Of a DNA stretch of 54,908 nt, positions 18,583-28,214 are shown piece by piece; position 1 is the first letter of the stretch, and each line of letters starts with the position of its first letter. The position numbers were made by a program, and so were the translations under genes. The notes under the pieces were generated by a model that saw nothing but the letters and a program-made list of their open reading frames with translations, made no database searches and was not told the origin of the DNA. Origin of the DNA: Verrucomicrobiota bacterium (lineage in GTDB: Bacteria; Verrucomicrobiota; Kiritimatiellia; CAJWTS01); assembly GCA_027623315.1 (NCBI GenBank), contig JAQBYD010000022.1:1-54908 (forward strand), in the 5' to 3' direction.

Positions 18583-19599
18583 GTGAAGCAAACTTGGGTT
18601 GCGATAGCTATAATTTTGGCCGCGGCGGCGGCTGGCGCCGTGGCGACACTGATCTTGTCGCGAGGCGAACCGACACCTGCCGCCGCCACCGGGCCGCGCG
18701 TTTCTGTCACCGTCGCGGTGCAGGCCGGCGAAACCGATGCCCTGCTGTACCTGGCCAAGAGCAAGGGATACTTCGAGGAGCGAAACCTGGATGTTAAGCT
18801 CCGGCCCAGCGCAAGCTCCTGTCAAGCCATCCAAACGATCGTCGCGGGCGAAGCCGACCTGGCGACGGCATCCGACTTTGTCGTGGCACAGGGCGTGATT
18901 CAACACGAGGACCTGACGATCCTGGGAACCATCGCGCGGGTCAACATCAACGCTCTACTCGCCCGTCGCGATCGGGACATTCGTTCGGCGACGGATCTCA
19001 AGGGCCGGCGAATCGGTGTCACGCGTGATGGCATCGGGGAGTTTCTCCTGACGCATTATCTCATACTCAAAGACCTGCGCCCCACCGACATCGAACTCGT
19101 CGACCTCAAGCCCCAGGAGATCGTCAATGCCTTCAGCATGGGTTCTATCGATGCCGCATTTGTCTCCGAGCCCCAGGTTTACGGCATCCAGCGCGCCATG
19201 GATGCCGAGATCACAAACCTGTCCGACTTCGGATCACACCACCACTTTGTTCTTCTCGTCGGCATGGATCGGTGGGTCTACGACAACCCCAACGCTGCCC
19301 AGCGGTTCCTCGATGCCTTGATCGACGCCGAGAACTACATTCGAGAGAATAAGTCCGGGGCACAGTCCATCCTGGCCGCCCGACTGGAATGTACGCACGA
19401 CTATCTGCAAAAGGTGTGGGACAAGCACGAGTTCGGGGTCACCTTACCCCAGGCCCTGCTGGTCTCACTCGAGGATGAGGCACGCTGGCAACTACGTGCG
19501 CTGGCCCGCGAGCAGCGTACGATACCGAACTATTTCCACGCGATCTATCGCGACGCCCTGGCGGCGACCCGCCCCGAGGCCATTACGATCATTCAATAA
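18583..19599 (+). CDS. NMT1/SsuA-like periplasmic substrate-binding protein
   Basis: A 338-residue protein with an N-terminal hydrophobic segment (residues 5-25) that may be an uncleaved anchor, since no lipobox Cys follows. The body is an NMT1/THI5- or SsuA-type solute-binding protein: DALLYLAKSKGYFEERNLDV near residue 52, GEADLATASDFVVA near 87, DLKGRRIGVTRDG near 140 and GSIDAAFVSEPQVYG near 187. Relatives bind nitrate, sulfonates, taurine or pyrimidine precursors. No ABC permease or ATPase gene is nearby; instead the stop codon is one base from the start of a histidine kinase. I therefore infer a sensory role, delivering a ligand signal to that kinase. GTG start with an adjacent GGGGA site. 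Confidence 0.85.
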   Translation: MKQTWVAIAIILAAAAAGAVATLILSRGEPTPAAATGPRVSVTVAVQAGETDALLYLAKSKGYFEERNLDVKLRPSASSCQAIQTIVAGEADLATASDFVVAQGVIQHEDLTILGTIARVNINALLARRDRDIRSATDLKGRRIGVTRDGIGEFLLTHYLILKDLRPTDIELVDLKPQEIVNAFSMGSIDAAFVSEPQVYGIQRAMDAEITNLSDFGSHHHFVLLVGMDRWVYDNPNAAQRFLDALIDAENYIRENKSGAQSILAARLECTHDYLQKVWDKHEFGVTLPQALLVSLEDEARWQLRALAREQRTIPNYFHAIYRDALAATRPEAITIIQ

Positions 19600-19600
19600 G

Positions 19601-21913
19601 ATGCGGATCAGGACCAAACTCAAGGCAAGCGTTCTCGTGCTGCTCCTCACGGCAATTGTCGTGGGTATTTTCTTGTACCGTACGGGTCGCGAAATCAATT
19701 ACGCCGTCAACAAGAACAGTGAAATCAATGAGATCGTTAAGGGCGTCTTTGAACTGAACCTGCTCACGAGCGACTACCTGCTCTACGAAAGCGATCGCGC
19801 GCGCACGCAGTGGCGGCTCAGGCACACCAGCCTGGCAACGCACCTGCAGGGAAGCGTCTTTGCCCTCCCGGCAGAACAGTCGACCCTGGCGCGGGTACGG
19901 CAGGACTACAACACGATCAATCGCCTTTTTCTCCAAATCGTCAAGGAGCACGAGCGAGACCGCGCTTCGACCTCGGAAGAGACCGATGACCTCGATACAC
20001 GCGAACGCCTGGTCGCCCAGATTCTGATCCGGTCACAGTCCATGGTGTACGACACCCAGCAACTGGCGGGAATGATATCCTCAAGCGTAATGAGCCTCAA
20101 AACCCGCGTCGGCATCCTGGCCCTGACCTTCGTCACGATCATCGGTGCCCAGCTGATCGTGCTGATCTATTTCGTCAGCAAGTCCGTGGTGAAGCCCATG
20201 ACCCTCCTCGAAAGGGGCACTGAACTCATTGCATCGGGAGACCTTGACCACAAGGTCGACATCAAGGGCAGCGACGAAATGGCTCAACTGGCGCAGGCGT
20301 TCAACTCGATGACCGCCCGCCTGCGACGATCCTTCAGAAAGCTCGAGGTTGAGGTCCACGAGCGCGAACGCGCTGAACGAACACTCGCCGAGGAAATGGA
20401 AGAACTCGACGTCACGCTCGACAGCATCGGCGACGGCGTGATCACGGCCGACAGCTCCGGCATGGTACGCCTGCTGAATCCCGTTGCGGAACTCCTGACC
20501 GGCTGGAGCGCCCAGGAGTCCAAGGGACGCCCGCTTGCCGAGGTGTTTCAGATCCGCCACGACGGCGATGCGCAAAGCGGCGACGAGACCGTCCCGGGTT
20601 CCGGCAACGGCCGCGCGCCCTCGGTCATCCACAAGCGGACACTGATCGCCAAAGACGGACGACACCGGCCCATCCAGGACACCGCGACGCCGATCCGGCT
20701 CAAGGACGGCACGCTCATCGGCACCGTGGTCGTCTTTCGCGACGTCACCGAACAGTCGGCGCTGCACCGTGAAACCATGCGAATTCAGAAACTGGAGTCG
20801 GTCGGGGTCCTCGCCGGCGGCATTGCGCACGACTTCAACAATATTCTCACGGCAATCCTCGGAAGCCTGTCCCTCGCGTCTTTCGACATGGACCCCAAAG
20901 ACTCCGCCTACAGCCTGATCAAGGAGGCCGAGAAAGCGACGACGCGAGCCAAGAAGCTCACGCAGCAGTTGCTGACGTTCTCCAAGGGCGGGTCTCCGGT
21001 CAAGACGACATCCTTCATCGAAGAACTGCTGCGCGAGTCCGCGACGTTTGCGCTTAGAGGCTCCAACGTGAGTTGCGACCTCCAGATCGACGCGGGGCTC
21101 TGGACCGCGGAGGTCGATACCGGGCAGATCAGCCAGGTGATTCAGAACCTCGTCATCAACGGAAAGCAGGCCATGAAAGAAGGTGGCGTGATCAGCGTGC
21201 GCGCGGAGAACCTGATCGCGCAGGAGGACGGCCCGGTTCCGATCAAGAGCGGCAAGTACATCAAGCTCACCGTCGCTGACCAGGGCGTCGGAATTTCGTC
21301 TGGGAACCTGGACAAGATATTCGATCCCTATTTCTCAACGAAGTCCGATGGCAGTGGGCTCGGCCTTGCCATCATTCACTCCATCATAATCAACCACGGT
21401 GGATACATCAACGTGGAGTCCAAGGTCGGCGTCGGCACGAAATTCTACATATTCCTGCCCGCCAGCACACGCCAGGTGGTTCACACGCCCACGAGTGCAC
21501 TCGAGGAAAATGAATCCGTACCGAGAGTGGGTCGCGGCAAGATCCTGATCATGGACGACGAGAAAGTGATCGGCAAGATCGCCGGGCGGATGCTCAATCG
21601 CCTCGGCTACAAATTCGAGATCGCGGTCAATGGCGAGAACGCCATCGAGCAGTTTCTAAACGCGCGCACGCTTAATCAACCGTTCGACCTTGTCATCCTC
21701 GACCTCACCATCCGCGGTGGCATGGGTGGCCGGGATGTGATCAAGACGTTGCTCGAAATTGACCAGCAGACCAGGGCCATCGTCTCCAGCGGCTACTCGA
21801 ACGACCCGATCATGGCCAACTTCGAGAACTACGGCTTCAAAGGCGTGATCGTAAAGCCGTACAAGTTCGAGAATCTGCGCGACACGATCGAGCAGCTCCT
21901 CCCGCGCGTGTAG
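19601..21913 (+). CDS. Hybrid histidine kinase with periplasmic sensor, HAMP, PAS and receiver
   Basis: A 770-residue sensor kinase. Transmembrane segments at about residues 9-28 and 170-195 enclose a helical periplasmic domain (about 30-168). Then come a HAMP domain (KPMTLLERGTELIASGDLDH), a coiled coil, a PAS domain (about 272-385: GDGVITADSSGMVRLLNPVA) and the His box [20 protein letters not shown]. The HATPase domain has NLVINGKQAM, DQGVGIS and GSGLGLAI, and a C-terminal receiver has Asp in DLVILDLTIRGG and Lys in IVKPYKF. ATG 19601 begins one base after the stop of the binding-protein gene; the open frame extends upstream inside that gene without similarity. Tight linkage suggests the binding protein is its input. 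Confidence 0.9.
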   Translation: MRIRTKLKASVLVLLLTAIVVGIFLYRTGREINYAVNKNSEINEIVKGVFELNLLTSDYLLYESDRARTQWRLRHTSLATHLQGSVFALPAEQSTLARVRQDYNTINRLFLQIVKEHERDRASTSEETDDLDTRERLVAQILIRSQSMVYDTQQLAGMISSSVMSLKTRVGILALTFVTIIGAQLIVLIYFVSKSVVKPMTLLERGTELIASGDLDHKVDIKGSDEMAQLAQAFNSMTARLRRSFRKLEVEVHERERAERTLAEEMEELDVTLDSIGDGVITADSSGMVRLLNPVAELLTGWSAQESKGRPLAEVFQIRHDGDAQSGDETVPGSGNGRAPSVIHKRTLIAKDGRHRPIQDTATPIRLKDGTLIGTVVVFRDVTEQSALHRETMRIQKLESVGVLAGGIAHDFNNILTAILGSLSLASFDMDPKDSAYSLIKEAEKATTRAKKLTQQLLTFSKGGSPVKTTSFIEELLRESATFALRGSNVSCDLQIDAGLWTAEVDTGQISQVIQNLVINGKQAMKEGGVISVRAENLIAQEDGPVPIKSGKYIKLTVADQGVGISSGNLDKIFDPYFSTKSDGSGLGLAIIHSIIINHGGYINVESKVGVGTKFYIFLPASTRQVVHTPTSALEENESVPRVGRGKILIMDDEKVIGKIAGRMLNRLGYKFEIAVNGENAIEQFLNARTLNQPFDLVILDLTIRGGMGGRDVIKTLLEIDQQTRAIVSSGYSNDPIMANFENYGFKGVIVKPYKFENLRDTIEQLLPRV

Positions 21914-22264
21914 CCATTCTGGCCAAACTCAGCCGCAGGCCTCCTGCACAGGGGCGCTCCCACGCGGCGGGGCCTTGGCATCAGGCCATGGATATTTCGT
22001 TTCTGCACATAAATAGTGCTTCCGCACATTTCGCTTTTCAGTCCAGGAGGACACCTCAACCGGAGGCAACGTCGTCCGGCCCTACAAGGTATGTCCTCAA
22101 TGCAGCACATACATTCCAAGCCGCAAACCCCATTTTCCGTTCGCGGCTAACAGTATCGGATTGGGAAACCAAGATGCATACAACGCGGCATACGCGACTC
22201 GCACCGCAAGCTGCAACGCATGCGGCATCGTGCGGTACCGCTCCAAGATGGAGGGCATCGCGCT
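21914..22264. other. 351-base region between a kinase and menE, with a possible dead CxxC reading frame
   Basis: No complete gene. On the plus strand, 22017-22268 is an open frame without an ATG, GTG or TTG before its first motif. It encodes VCPQCSTYIPSRKPHFPF and later SCNACGIVRYRSK, two CxxC pairs about 40 residues apart, like a small zinc-binding protein. A TAG at 22014-22016 cuts the same frame from an open stretch upstream. It overlaps the menE stop by four bases. It may be a gene remnant or chance. Confidence 0.35.
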
Positions 22265-23713
22265 TTAACAGGAGTTCCGGAAGGTCCTCGGAGCCTCAGA
22301 GAGCGCCAACGCAATCTGCCCGAGTTTGTCGCGGCTGATCTTGACGGCTGCAACGTCACGTGGCGGATACGGATAAAACGCTACCGGAATCATGAATCGC
22401 GGCAGTGTCTTCTCCAACTCCCGGGTCAAACTCGCCGGGTCAACCCCGGCATCGCGCTCTACAAACGCTACCGCTCGCCGCCCAAACTCTTCATCCGGTA
22501 CTGGAACCACGGTCGCACCAAGTACACCGCGCAGCGCGAGCAGCGCCGCCTCGATCGTCTCGGGCTGGATGTTCTCCCCGCCCGAGATGAACATGTTGTC
22601 GCGCCGGCCGAGCACCGTCAAATAACCCTCGTCGTTGATGCGCCCGAGATCTCCCGTGGCATACCATCCATCCGAATCCAACGCCGGCGCATCCAGACCG
22701 TCCGCGGTCGCAACCCCGCTGTAGAGGGTTTCCCCCTTCACGAGTATCTCACCGTCATCCGAGATCCGCACCTTGCGGTAGCGCAGCACCCGACCCGCCG
22801 TATCGAGTCGGTGGATAGAGTCGTCCGGTCCCAGCGTGGCAACCTGGGAACTCATCTCGGTCAGGCCGTAAGTCGGAAGCACGTTGATCCCCCGCTCCAC
22901 GGCGCGCTGCACCAACTCGGAGGGGACGGGTCCCCCACCGACCAAGACCGCTTCGAGCGGCCCCAGTGATTCCGGATCGTCCTGCAGCAAGCGGTAAAGC
23001 TGTGTCCCGACGAGGGACAGATGGGTCACCGCGTAACGCGCCATGGCCTCCGCGAGCGATTCCTGCCGTGCGGGCACGACCACTGCGCCCCCGGCGAGGA
23101 TGCACCGCCATAAGATTCCGATTCCGCCGACGTGATAGAGCGGCAACGAGAGCATCCAGCGCGTTCCGGGTCCAATCGGAAGATTCTCGTTGGCCCCCTT
23201 CGCACTGTAATAATGCGCACGGCAGGAATGCACGATCGCCTTCAATTCTCCCGTACTTCCCGAGGTATGAACGATCGTCGCCGCTTGCTCCCACGAGATT
23301 TCTGCACCGCCCTCGCTATCCCCGGCCGGGCGCGCATCGGCGACAAGTTCACCGACGGTCATTGCAGGCACGTCGCAAAGCGCGCTTTCATCGACGATCA
23401 CGCAGTCGGCGCCGATTCGCGTCAACTGCCGCGCCGCCTGCGACGCCGGGAGCCGGGCGCTGATCGGGCAGGCGCAGGCACCGATACGCGGCAACGCGAA
23501 ATAGAGAGCCAACGCATCCGGACCGGGGGCAAGCATGAGCCCGACACGGGAGCCGTTCCCGACGCCCCTGCGGCGCAGCGCACGGCACAGGCGGCTAACC
23601 CGTTGACCGAATTCCGCGTAGGACACCACGCCATGCGGGGTCACGCATGCGGGATGATCTGTCCATTGTTCAGACCCGCTGACCGTAGGGCAACAAAGTG
23701 TGGAGGTGGTCAC
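22265..23713 (-). CDS. menE: o-Succinylbenzoate-CoA ligase
   Basis: A 482-residue acyl-adenylate-forming ligase that activates o-succinylbenzoate with ATP and CoA in menaquinone synthesis. The phosphate loop is IVHTSGSTGELKAI near residue 167. YGLTEMSSQV (A5 motif), GWYATGDLGRIND (A7) and the C-terminal Lys region DVAAVKISRDKL are all visible. Assignment to MenE rather than a generic CoA ligase rests on position: it is the last of a menB-menA-menC-menE series on the minus strand, 12 bases after menC. The start is GTG 23713. The protein looks complete. Confidence 0.92.
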   Translation of the reverse strand: MTTSTLCCPTVSGSEQWTDHPACVTPHGVVSYAEFGQRVSRLCRALRRRGVGNGSRVGLMLAPGPDALALYFALPRIGACACPISARLPASQAARQLTRIGADCVIVDESALCDVPAMTVGELVADARPAGDSEGGAEISWEQAATIVHTSGSTGELKAIVHSCRAHYYSAKGANENLPIGPGTRWMLSLPLYHVGGIGILWRCILAGGAVVVPARQESLAEAMARYAVTHLSLVGTQLYRLLQDDPESLGPLEAVLVGGGPVPSELVQRAVERGINVLPTYGLTEMSSQVATLGPDDSIHRLDTAGRVLRYRKVRISDDGEILVKGETLYSGVATADGLDAPALDSDGWYATGDLGRINDEGYLTVLGRRDNMFISGGENIQPETIEAALLALRGVLGATVVPVPDEEFGRRAVAFVERDAGVDPASLTRELEKTLPRFMIPVAFYPYPPRDVAAVKISRDKLGQIALALSEAPRTFRNSC

Positions 23714-23725
23714 GCGATGTCTCGA

Positions 23726-24829
23726 CTACAGATCCGTTTTGCGGGTGGCTCTGAGTTCGAGGAGTTCCTCGGCCACGAGGTGGAAATCATCGTGAAACCG
23801 TTCACCCGTAGCGAGGTAGCCGTCGGTCACGAGAGGGCGGGGCGAAAGAATGTCCCGCTGAAACGCGGACGCGGTGTCGAGCCCGGCCGGCAAAGCCGGC
23901 GCGAGCGCAGCGGCCAGGTTGGCGATGTGCAACAACCCGAGTCCGCTCTCGAAGCTGGAAGAGAATACGATTCCGATCTTTCGCTGTGTGGCGATCTCCA
24001 CCCATGTTTTGATTTGTGCGAGACCGCCGAGCATCGTCGGCTTCATGACGAGGGCCACGTAGCCTACCGTGCCCAGCGGAGCGCGAAGCTCGGGATCCGA
24101 GAGGGACTCATCGAGTGCGACGGGCATCCCGGTTCGCTCAACGAGATCGTCCAGTTCCGCCACCTCCTTGAGCGGTTCCTCGATATACGTGAACGACCCG
24201 GCGGCTACGCGCTCGGAAAAGCGGGTTGCGGCCTGCAGGTCCCAGGCGCGATTCGCGTCAAGGCGCAGATCCATCTCATCGCCGAGCGCCGCGCGCACCG
24301 CACCGACCAGCTCGGCGTCGGCTTCGGGCTGCCGGCGCCCGATCTTAAGCTTTGCGGCGCGATATCCCTTCTGCGCCAGGGAGGATGCCTGCTTGAGGAT
24401 CTCATCGTCCGTCCCCGACAGAAGGGCGTTCACCGCGACCCTGCCGGGCGCGTCCGGATTGAGGTGACGCGCCACGGAAACGCCCTCGCGGTGCGCCCGA
24501 ATCATGGCCAGCGCGCAGTCGATGCCGAAATGAACGGAGGGAAAGAGCGTGTACAGGAAGCGACGCCCGGCGGCGACTCGTCCCCACTGTGACGGGTTAG
24601 CGACGACGTTCATGCATTGTTGCGCCGTCGGCCCGGGTTGCTCGCGACTCACGCCCGGCAGCGGGGCAACGTCCCCCCACCCCGCGACCCCGTCTTGGTC
24701 CACTATCTTGAGCACGAAGCCGACCCGTGTCGCCGCGGAACCTCCTTTAACCGGCAAGGCCTGCTGCACCGGAAGTTCGTAACGATAAGCCCGGAAATCC
24801 GAAATCTCTATGGTTGTTGAACCGTGCAT
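23726..24829 (-). CDS. menC: o-Succinylbenzoate synthase
   Basis: A 367-residue enolase-superfamily enzyme that dehydrates SHCHC to o-succinylbenzoate. The catalytic Lys pair is in AAKLKIGRR near residue 160. Metal ligands are in LRLDANRAWD, TYIEEPLKE and VALDESLSD, and the opposite catalytic Lys is in ALVMKPTMLGG. The N-terminal capping domain begins with FRAYRYELPV. Enolase relatives include epimerases, but neighbours menB, menA and menE make MenC the natural reading. Separated from menA by 22 bases and from menE by 12. Confidence 0.93.
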   Translation of the reverse strand: MHGSTTIEISDFRAYRYELPVQQALPVKGGSAATRVGFVLKIVDQDGVAGWGDVAPLPGVSREQPGPTAQQCMNVVANPSQWGRVAAGRRFLYTLFPSVHFGIDCALAMIRAHREGVSVARHLNPDAPGRVAVNALLSGTDDEILKQASSLAQKGYRAAKLKIGRRQPEADAELVGAVRAALGDEMDLRLDANRAWDLQAATRFSERVAAGSFTYIEEPLKEVAELDDLVERTGMPVALDESLSDPELRAPLGTVGYVALVMKPTMLGGLAQIKTWVEIATQRKIGIVFSSSFESGLGLLHIANLAAALAPALPAGLDTASAFQRDILSPRPLVTDGYLATGERFHDDFHLVAEELLELRATRKTDL

Positions 24830-24851
24830 ACCGACCGATCTCGAGCCCGTT

Positions 24852-25712
24852 CTACACCATCCATCCGATCGAGAACAGGAGACTGTAGATCATCAGTAGG
24901 CGTGCCGTCTGGCCCAGGGCCGGATTGAGGCCGGCTCCCCCGCTCTCGGACCAGACTCTGCGTATGGTTGATTGCGCCGGGATCAAGGTCAGCACGGCAA
25001 GTAACGAAACCGCGCCGCGCGCCTGCCAGATCACGAGAATCACCGGGATCAATGCCGCGACGGCGATACACACCACGTATTCGATTCGGGAAAACCGGCT
25101 TCCGAACCGTACGGCCAGCGTTCGTTTTCCGGCAATGCGGTCCTCGTCCACATCGCGCAGATTATTGACCGTGAGCAGCCCTACGGATATCAATCCGGGC
25201 GCCAGCCCTGCCACCATCACGGATTCCGGTGGCAGCGTGACGGACTGCACGAAGTAGGTGCCGGCCACCGCGACCGGACCGAAGAAGACGAGCACGAAGA
25301 GATCGCCCAGCCCAACGTATGCCAGCGGATAGGGACCGGCGGTGTAGAGCACCCCGCACGCGATCGACAGCGCCCCGATCACGAGAATGGGAGTCCCGGC
25401 GCGCGCGACGAGGTAGGCGATCAGCAGGGCCGCCGCCGAAAAGGCAATCGTCGTGGCGCAAAGCATGGCACGTGGCGTAACCAGGCCCGCCTGCACGGCA
25501 CGCGTTGGCCCCTTGCGCAGCTCGGTATCGGCTCCCTTGATGAAATCACAATAGTCGTTACAGAAATTGGTGCCGATCTGCACCAGCAGCGCGAAGAAAA
25601 GCGCCGCCAGTGCGGCCCGCGCGTGAAAGACCCCATCCGGCACAGCCATGGCGACACCGATGGCGACCGGAGCCACCGATGCCAAAAGCGTCTTGGGGCG
25701 GGCGGCCAGCAT
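24852..25712 (-). CDS. menA: 1,4-Dihydroxy-2-naphthoate polyprenyltransferase
   Basis: A 286-residue integral membrane prenyltransferase of the UbiA superfamily, which attaches the isoprenoid tail to dihydroxynaphthoate. The first Asp-rich motif is [13 protein letters not shown] near residue 50 and the second is [18 protein letters not shown] near residue 190, both needed for Mg-diphosphate binding. About eight or nine hydrophobic helices are visible. The N-terminal [19 protein letters not shown] is characteristic of MenA. Fourth-position neighbours are menB upstream (44 bases) and menC downstream. Confidence 0.94.
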   Translation of the reverse strand: MLAARPKTLLASVAPVAIGVAMAVPDGVFHARAALAALFFALLVQIGTNFCNDYCDFIKGADTELRKGPTRAVQAGLVTPRAMLCATTIAFSAAALLIAYLVARAGTPILVIGALSIACGVLYTAGPYPLAYVGLGDLFVLVFFGPVAVAGTYFVQSVTLPPESVMVAGLAPGLISVGLLTVNNLRDVDEDRIAGKRTLAVRFGSRFSRIEYVVCIAVAALIPVILVIWQARGAVSLLAVLTLIPAQSTIRRVWSESGGAGLNPALGQTARLLMIYSLLFSIGWMV

Positions 25713-25756
25713 CCAAACTTGAACGTTGAACCTCTTAACCTTGGAACCCTCTTCCG

Positions 25757-26578
25757 CTAGCCGCGCCGTGGAAACCTGGAGAAGTCCGGCTCACGCTTCT
25801 CGAGGAAAGCGTTGCGGCCCTCCTGCCCCTCTTCGCTCATGTAGTAGAGCATCGTGGCGTTGCCCGCCAGTTCCTGCAAGCCCGCCTGACCATCGCAGTC
25901 GGCGTTGAGCGCTGCTTTCAAGCATCGAAGTGCGATGGGCGAGTTGGCGAGCATCTCGCGGCACCATTGCACGGTCTCATTCTCGAGCTGATCGAGCGGC
26001 ACCACGGTATTCACAAGCCCCATTTCGAGCGCCTCGCGGGCGTCATACTGACGACACAAAAACCAGATCTCGCGGGCCTTCTTTTGTCCGACGATACGCG
26101 CCATGTAGCTTGCCCCGAATCCGCCATCAAAGGATCCCACGCGAGGGCCGGTCTGTCCGAACACGGCGTTCTCAGCGGCGATCGTGAGATCGCAGATCAT
26201 GTGAAGCACGTGTCCCCCGCCGATCGCGTACCCCGCCACCATGGCAACCACCGGCTTCGGACAGGTGCGAATGTCCCGTTGAAGATCGAGCACGTTGAGA
26301 CGATGCGTTCCCTGCTCGTCGCGATATCCCGAATCTCCTCGAATCCTCTGATCGCCGCCCGAGCAGAACGCCTGGTCCCCGTCGCCCGTGAGAATCACGA
26401 CACCGATGGCATCATCGTTGCGAGCATGATCCAAGGCCTCGCGCATCTGGTCCACCGTCTCGGGGCGGAACGCGTTGCGCACTTCGGGACGATTGATCGT
26501 GATCTTCGCGATACCGTCCGCAGATTCAAAACGAATATCGGAGTACTCGCGAATGGATTGCCAGGCTGGTGCACTCAT
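25757..26578 (-). CDS. menB: 1,4-Dihydroxy-2-naphthoyl-CoA synthase
   Basis: A 273-residue crotonase-fold enzyme that cyclises o-succinylbenzoyl-CoA. The oxyanion-hole segments are [12 protein letters not shown] near residue 90 and [13 protein letters not shown] near 135. [18 protein letters not shown] is the MenB hallmark, and the C-terminal [19 protein letters not shown] is also diagnostic. It is the first menaquinone gene of the minus-strand series and starts 48 bases after the response-regulator stop, so it may be co-transcribed with the two-component genes. menF, menD and menH are not in the window. Confidence 0.95.
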   Translation of the reverse strand: MSAPAWQSIREYSDIRFESADGIAKITINRPEVRNAFRPETVDQMREALDHARNDDAIGVVILTGDGDQAFCSGGDQRIRGDSGYRDEQGTHRLNVLDLQRDIRTCPKPVVAMVAGYAIGGGHVLHMICDLTIAAENAVFGQTGPRVGSFDGGFGASYMARIVGQKKAREIWFLCRQYDAREALEMGLVNTVVPLDQLENETVQWCREMLANSPIALRCLKAALNADCDGQAGLQELAGNATMLYYMSEEGQEGRNAFLEKREPDFSRFPRRG

Positions 26579-26626
26579 GATTCTTCGATCGCGCCTGGCT
26601 CCCGCCGGCGGGACGTGATGGCGCCG

Positions 26627-27439
26627 TCAGGAATCCCTCGGATGAATAGCACTCCGGACGGCGTCGAGCAGAGCGGCGGGTTCCGACGTGGAGAGCACCG
26701 CGTTGGCTCCGGTGATTGCGCCGCCCTCGCGACCGGCGCCGCCGCCGCTCCCGCCCAGCGATGATCCGCTGTCGTGATAGACGACAATCGGAACGTCCTT
26801 CAGGCTCGGCATGGCCCGGATCAGGGTAACCGCAATGTTACCATTTAGATTAGGCAGGATTCGATTCAGAAGGATCGCGTGCGGATGATTCGCCGCCGCC
26901 GCTTCCAGAACTTCCGGACCTGTCGGGACGCTGTGGATGTCGTAGCCCGCTGTGCTAAAAACGCCTTTCAGTTCCTCGGTCAGTTTCTGGTTATTCTCGC
27001 CGAGCAGAACGCGCGCACGGCCGGTCTTCAATTCGCCGGCAGCAGCGCGCGTAACGAGAATATCGCGCACGCTGGCGATCAGTTCTTCTTCGGCGCAGGT
27101 CTTGTCCAGGAAGCCGTCAACTTCCACGTTGTCGAAGAAATCCTTCATCTCCGCACGTGCCGTGAGCACCAGTACCGGATACCTCGTCTTCCCGCTTGCG
27201 TCGATGATCTGCCGCAGGAACCCGAGCCCACCCATCCCCGGCATACTCATGTCCAGGATGATAAGATCGGGCCGCGCCTTGTCGAGTTGCCGAATCGCTT
27301 CCTCGCCATCACTGGCGGTGAAGACGTCAAAGTTTTCGTACGACAGAAAGTTGCTGAGAGAGACGGTGAAATTCCGATCGTCATCAACGAGCAGAATTCT
27401 GCGCCTCTCGAAGCGCTTCATAAAGTCTTTCGTATCCAT
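26627..27439 (-). CDS. Tandem-receiver response regulator with a degenerate second receiver
   Basis: A 270-residue protein made of two receiver domains and no output domain. The first (about residues 12-130) is intact: acidic pair in ILLVDDDRN, phosphorylated Asp in LIILDMSMPGM, Thr in LVLTARAE and Lys in FLDKTC. The second (about 143-265) starts VLLGENNQK and has Asn in place of the phospho-acceptor Asp (ILLNRILPNL); no conserved Lys is visible. A Gly/Ser-rich insertion (SGSSLGGSGGGAGREGG) interrupts it. It is probably a phospho-relay or docking partner of the kinase encoded immediately upstream (28215-29078 plus 27528-28211), 88 bases away. Confidence 0.87.
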   Translation of the reverse strand: MDTKDFMKRFERRRILLVDDDRNFTVSLSNFLSYENFDVFTASDGEEAIRQLDKARPDLIILDMSMPGMGGLGFLRQIIDASGKTRYPVLVLTARAEMKDFFDNVEVDGFLDKTCAEEELIASVRDILVTRAAAGELKTGRARVLLGENNQKLTEELKGVFSTAGYDIHSVPTGPEVLEAAAANHPHAILLNRILPNLNGNIAVTLIRAMPSLKDVPIVVYHDSGSSLGGSGGGAGREGGAITGANAVLSTSEPAALLDAVRSAIHPRDS

Positions 27440-27527
27440 AGGGAGACGGTCTAAACTCAGCCAATCCCAGGGCGGCGATACCGTTTTCCGCCACTATCAA
27501 AGAGATCAGGCATGATGAAACCCCGGA

Positions 27528-28211
27528 TCATGCCATGCAATCAAAAAGATCATCGGGGCTCCAGGGCTCCTCAAGGCATGCGACGCCATATCCTTCCATA
27601 ATCTCACTCTTGACCGGGTCCGCGATTGCGCTGCTACCTACGGCGATGAAACGACACGCCGCCGTCCTTGGATCTGTCTTGAGCATGGCGAGGAGCTCCA
27701 TGTCGCGCATTTCACGAGCACGCAACTGGATGATCACAATGTCTGCATCGTGATCGCGGTCCGCGGAGACATCCACCGCCGCCGGGTCACTTTGCTCGAT
27801 CGTGTAGCCCATCAGGGAGACCGCTTCGACCAATTCGCGCTGTGCACCGGCCTCGCACAGCAGCCAGACGCGTGGTGCGTCAACCCTTGGCAAACTCACC
27901 CTCACGAGCGTCCCCCGTTCATGCCCGCGTGGGGGACTCTCGAGGTGCAGTGCGCCGCCGTGCAACTGCACAATCTCCTTGCTGATCGCCAGGCCGAGAC
28001 CGGACCCACTGACATGCTCGCCCACGCGAAAATATCGCTCCGTGACGCGAGAGAGATGCTCCTCCGGGATCCCGACTCCGGAGTCACGCACCTCAATCAA
28101 CGCGCCGGCACGTCCCCCGACAATGTCACTGCGCGTGATGACTTCTATCGCACCGCCCTGGGGCGTGCACTTGATGGCGTTGCGCACCAGGTTGAGGACG
28201 ACGCGCTCCAA
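27528..28211 (-). CDS. Histidine kinase, C-terminal part after in-frame TAG (HATPase plus pseudo-receiver)
   Basis: This is the same reading frame as 28215-29078, separated only by a TAG codon at 28215-28217. It begins KLERVVLNLVRNAIKCTPQGG, the N-box of a histidine-kinase ATPase domain, and continues with DSGVGIPEEHL and GSGLGLAISKEIV. A C-terminal receiver-like domain follows (about the last 110 residues), with no Asp at the usual phosphorylation site (DIVIIQLRA). A possible restart ATG lies at 28211, but the product would be an ATPase domain without its His domain. I interpret the two pieces as one gene with a nonsense change or error. Confidence 0.8.
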   Translation of the reverse strand: MERVVLNLVRNAIKCTPQGGAIEVITRSDIVGGRAGALIEVRDSGVGIPEEHLSRVTERYFRVGEHVSGSGLGLAISKEIVQLHGGALHLESPPRGHERGTLVRVSLPRVDAPRVWLLCEAGAQRELVEAVSLMGYTIEQSDPAAVDVSADRDHDADIVIIQLRAREMRDMELLAMLKTDPRTAACRFIAVGSSAIADPVKSEIMEGYGVACLEEPWSPDDLFDCMA

Positions 28212-28214
28212 CTT

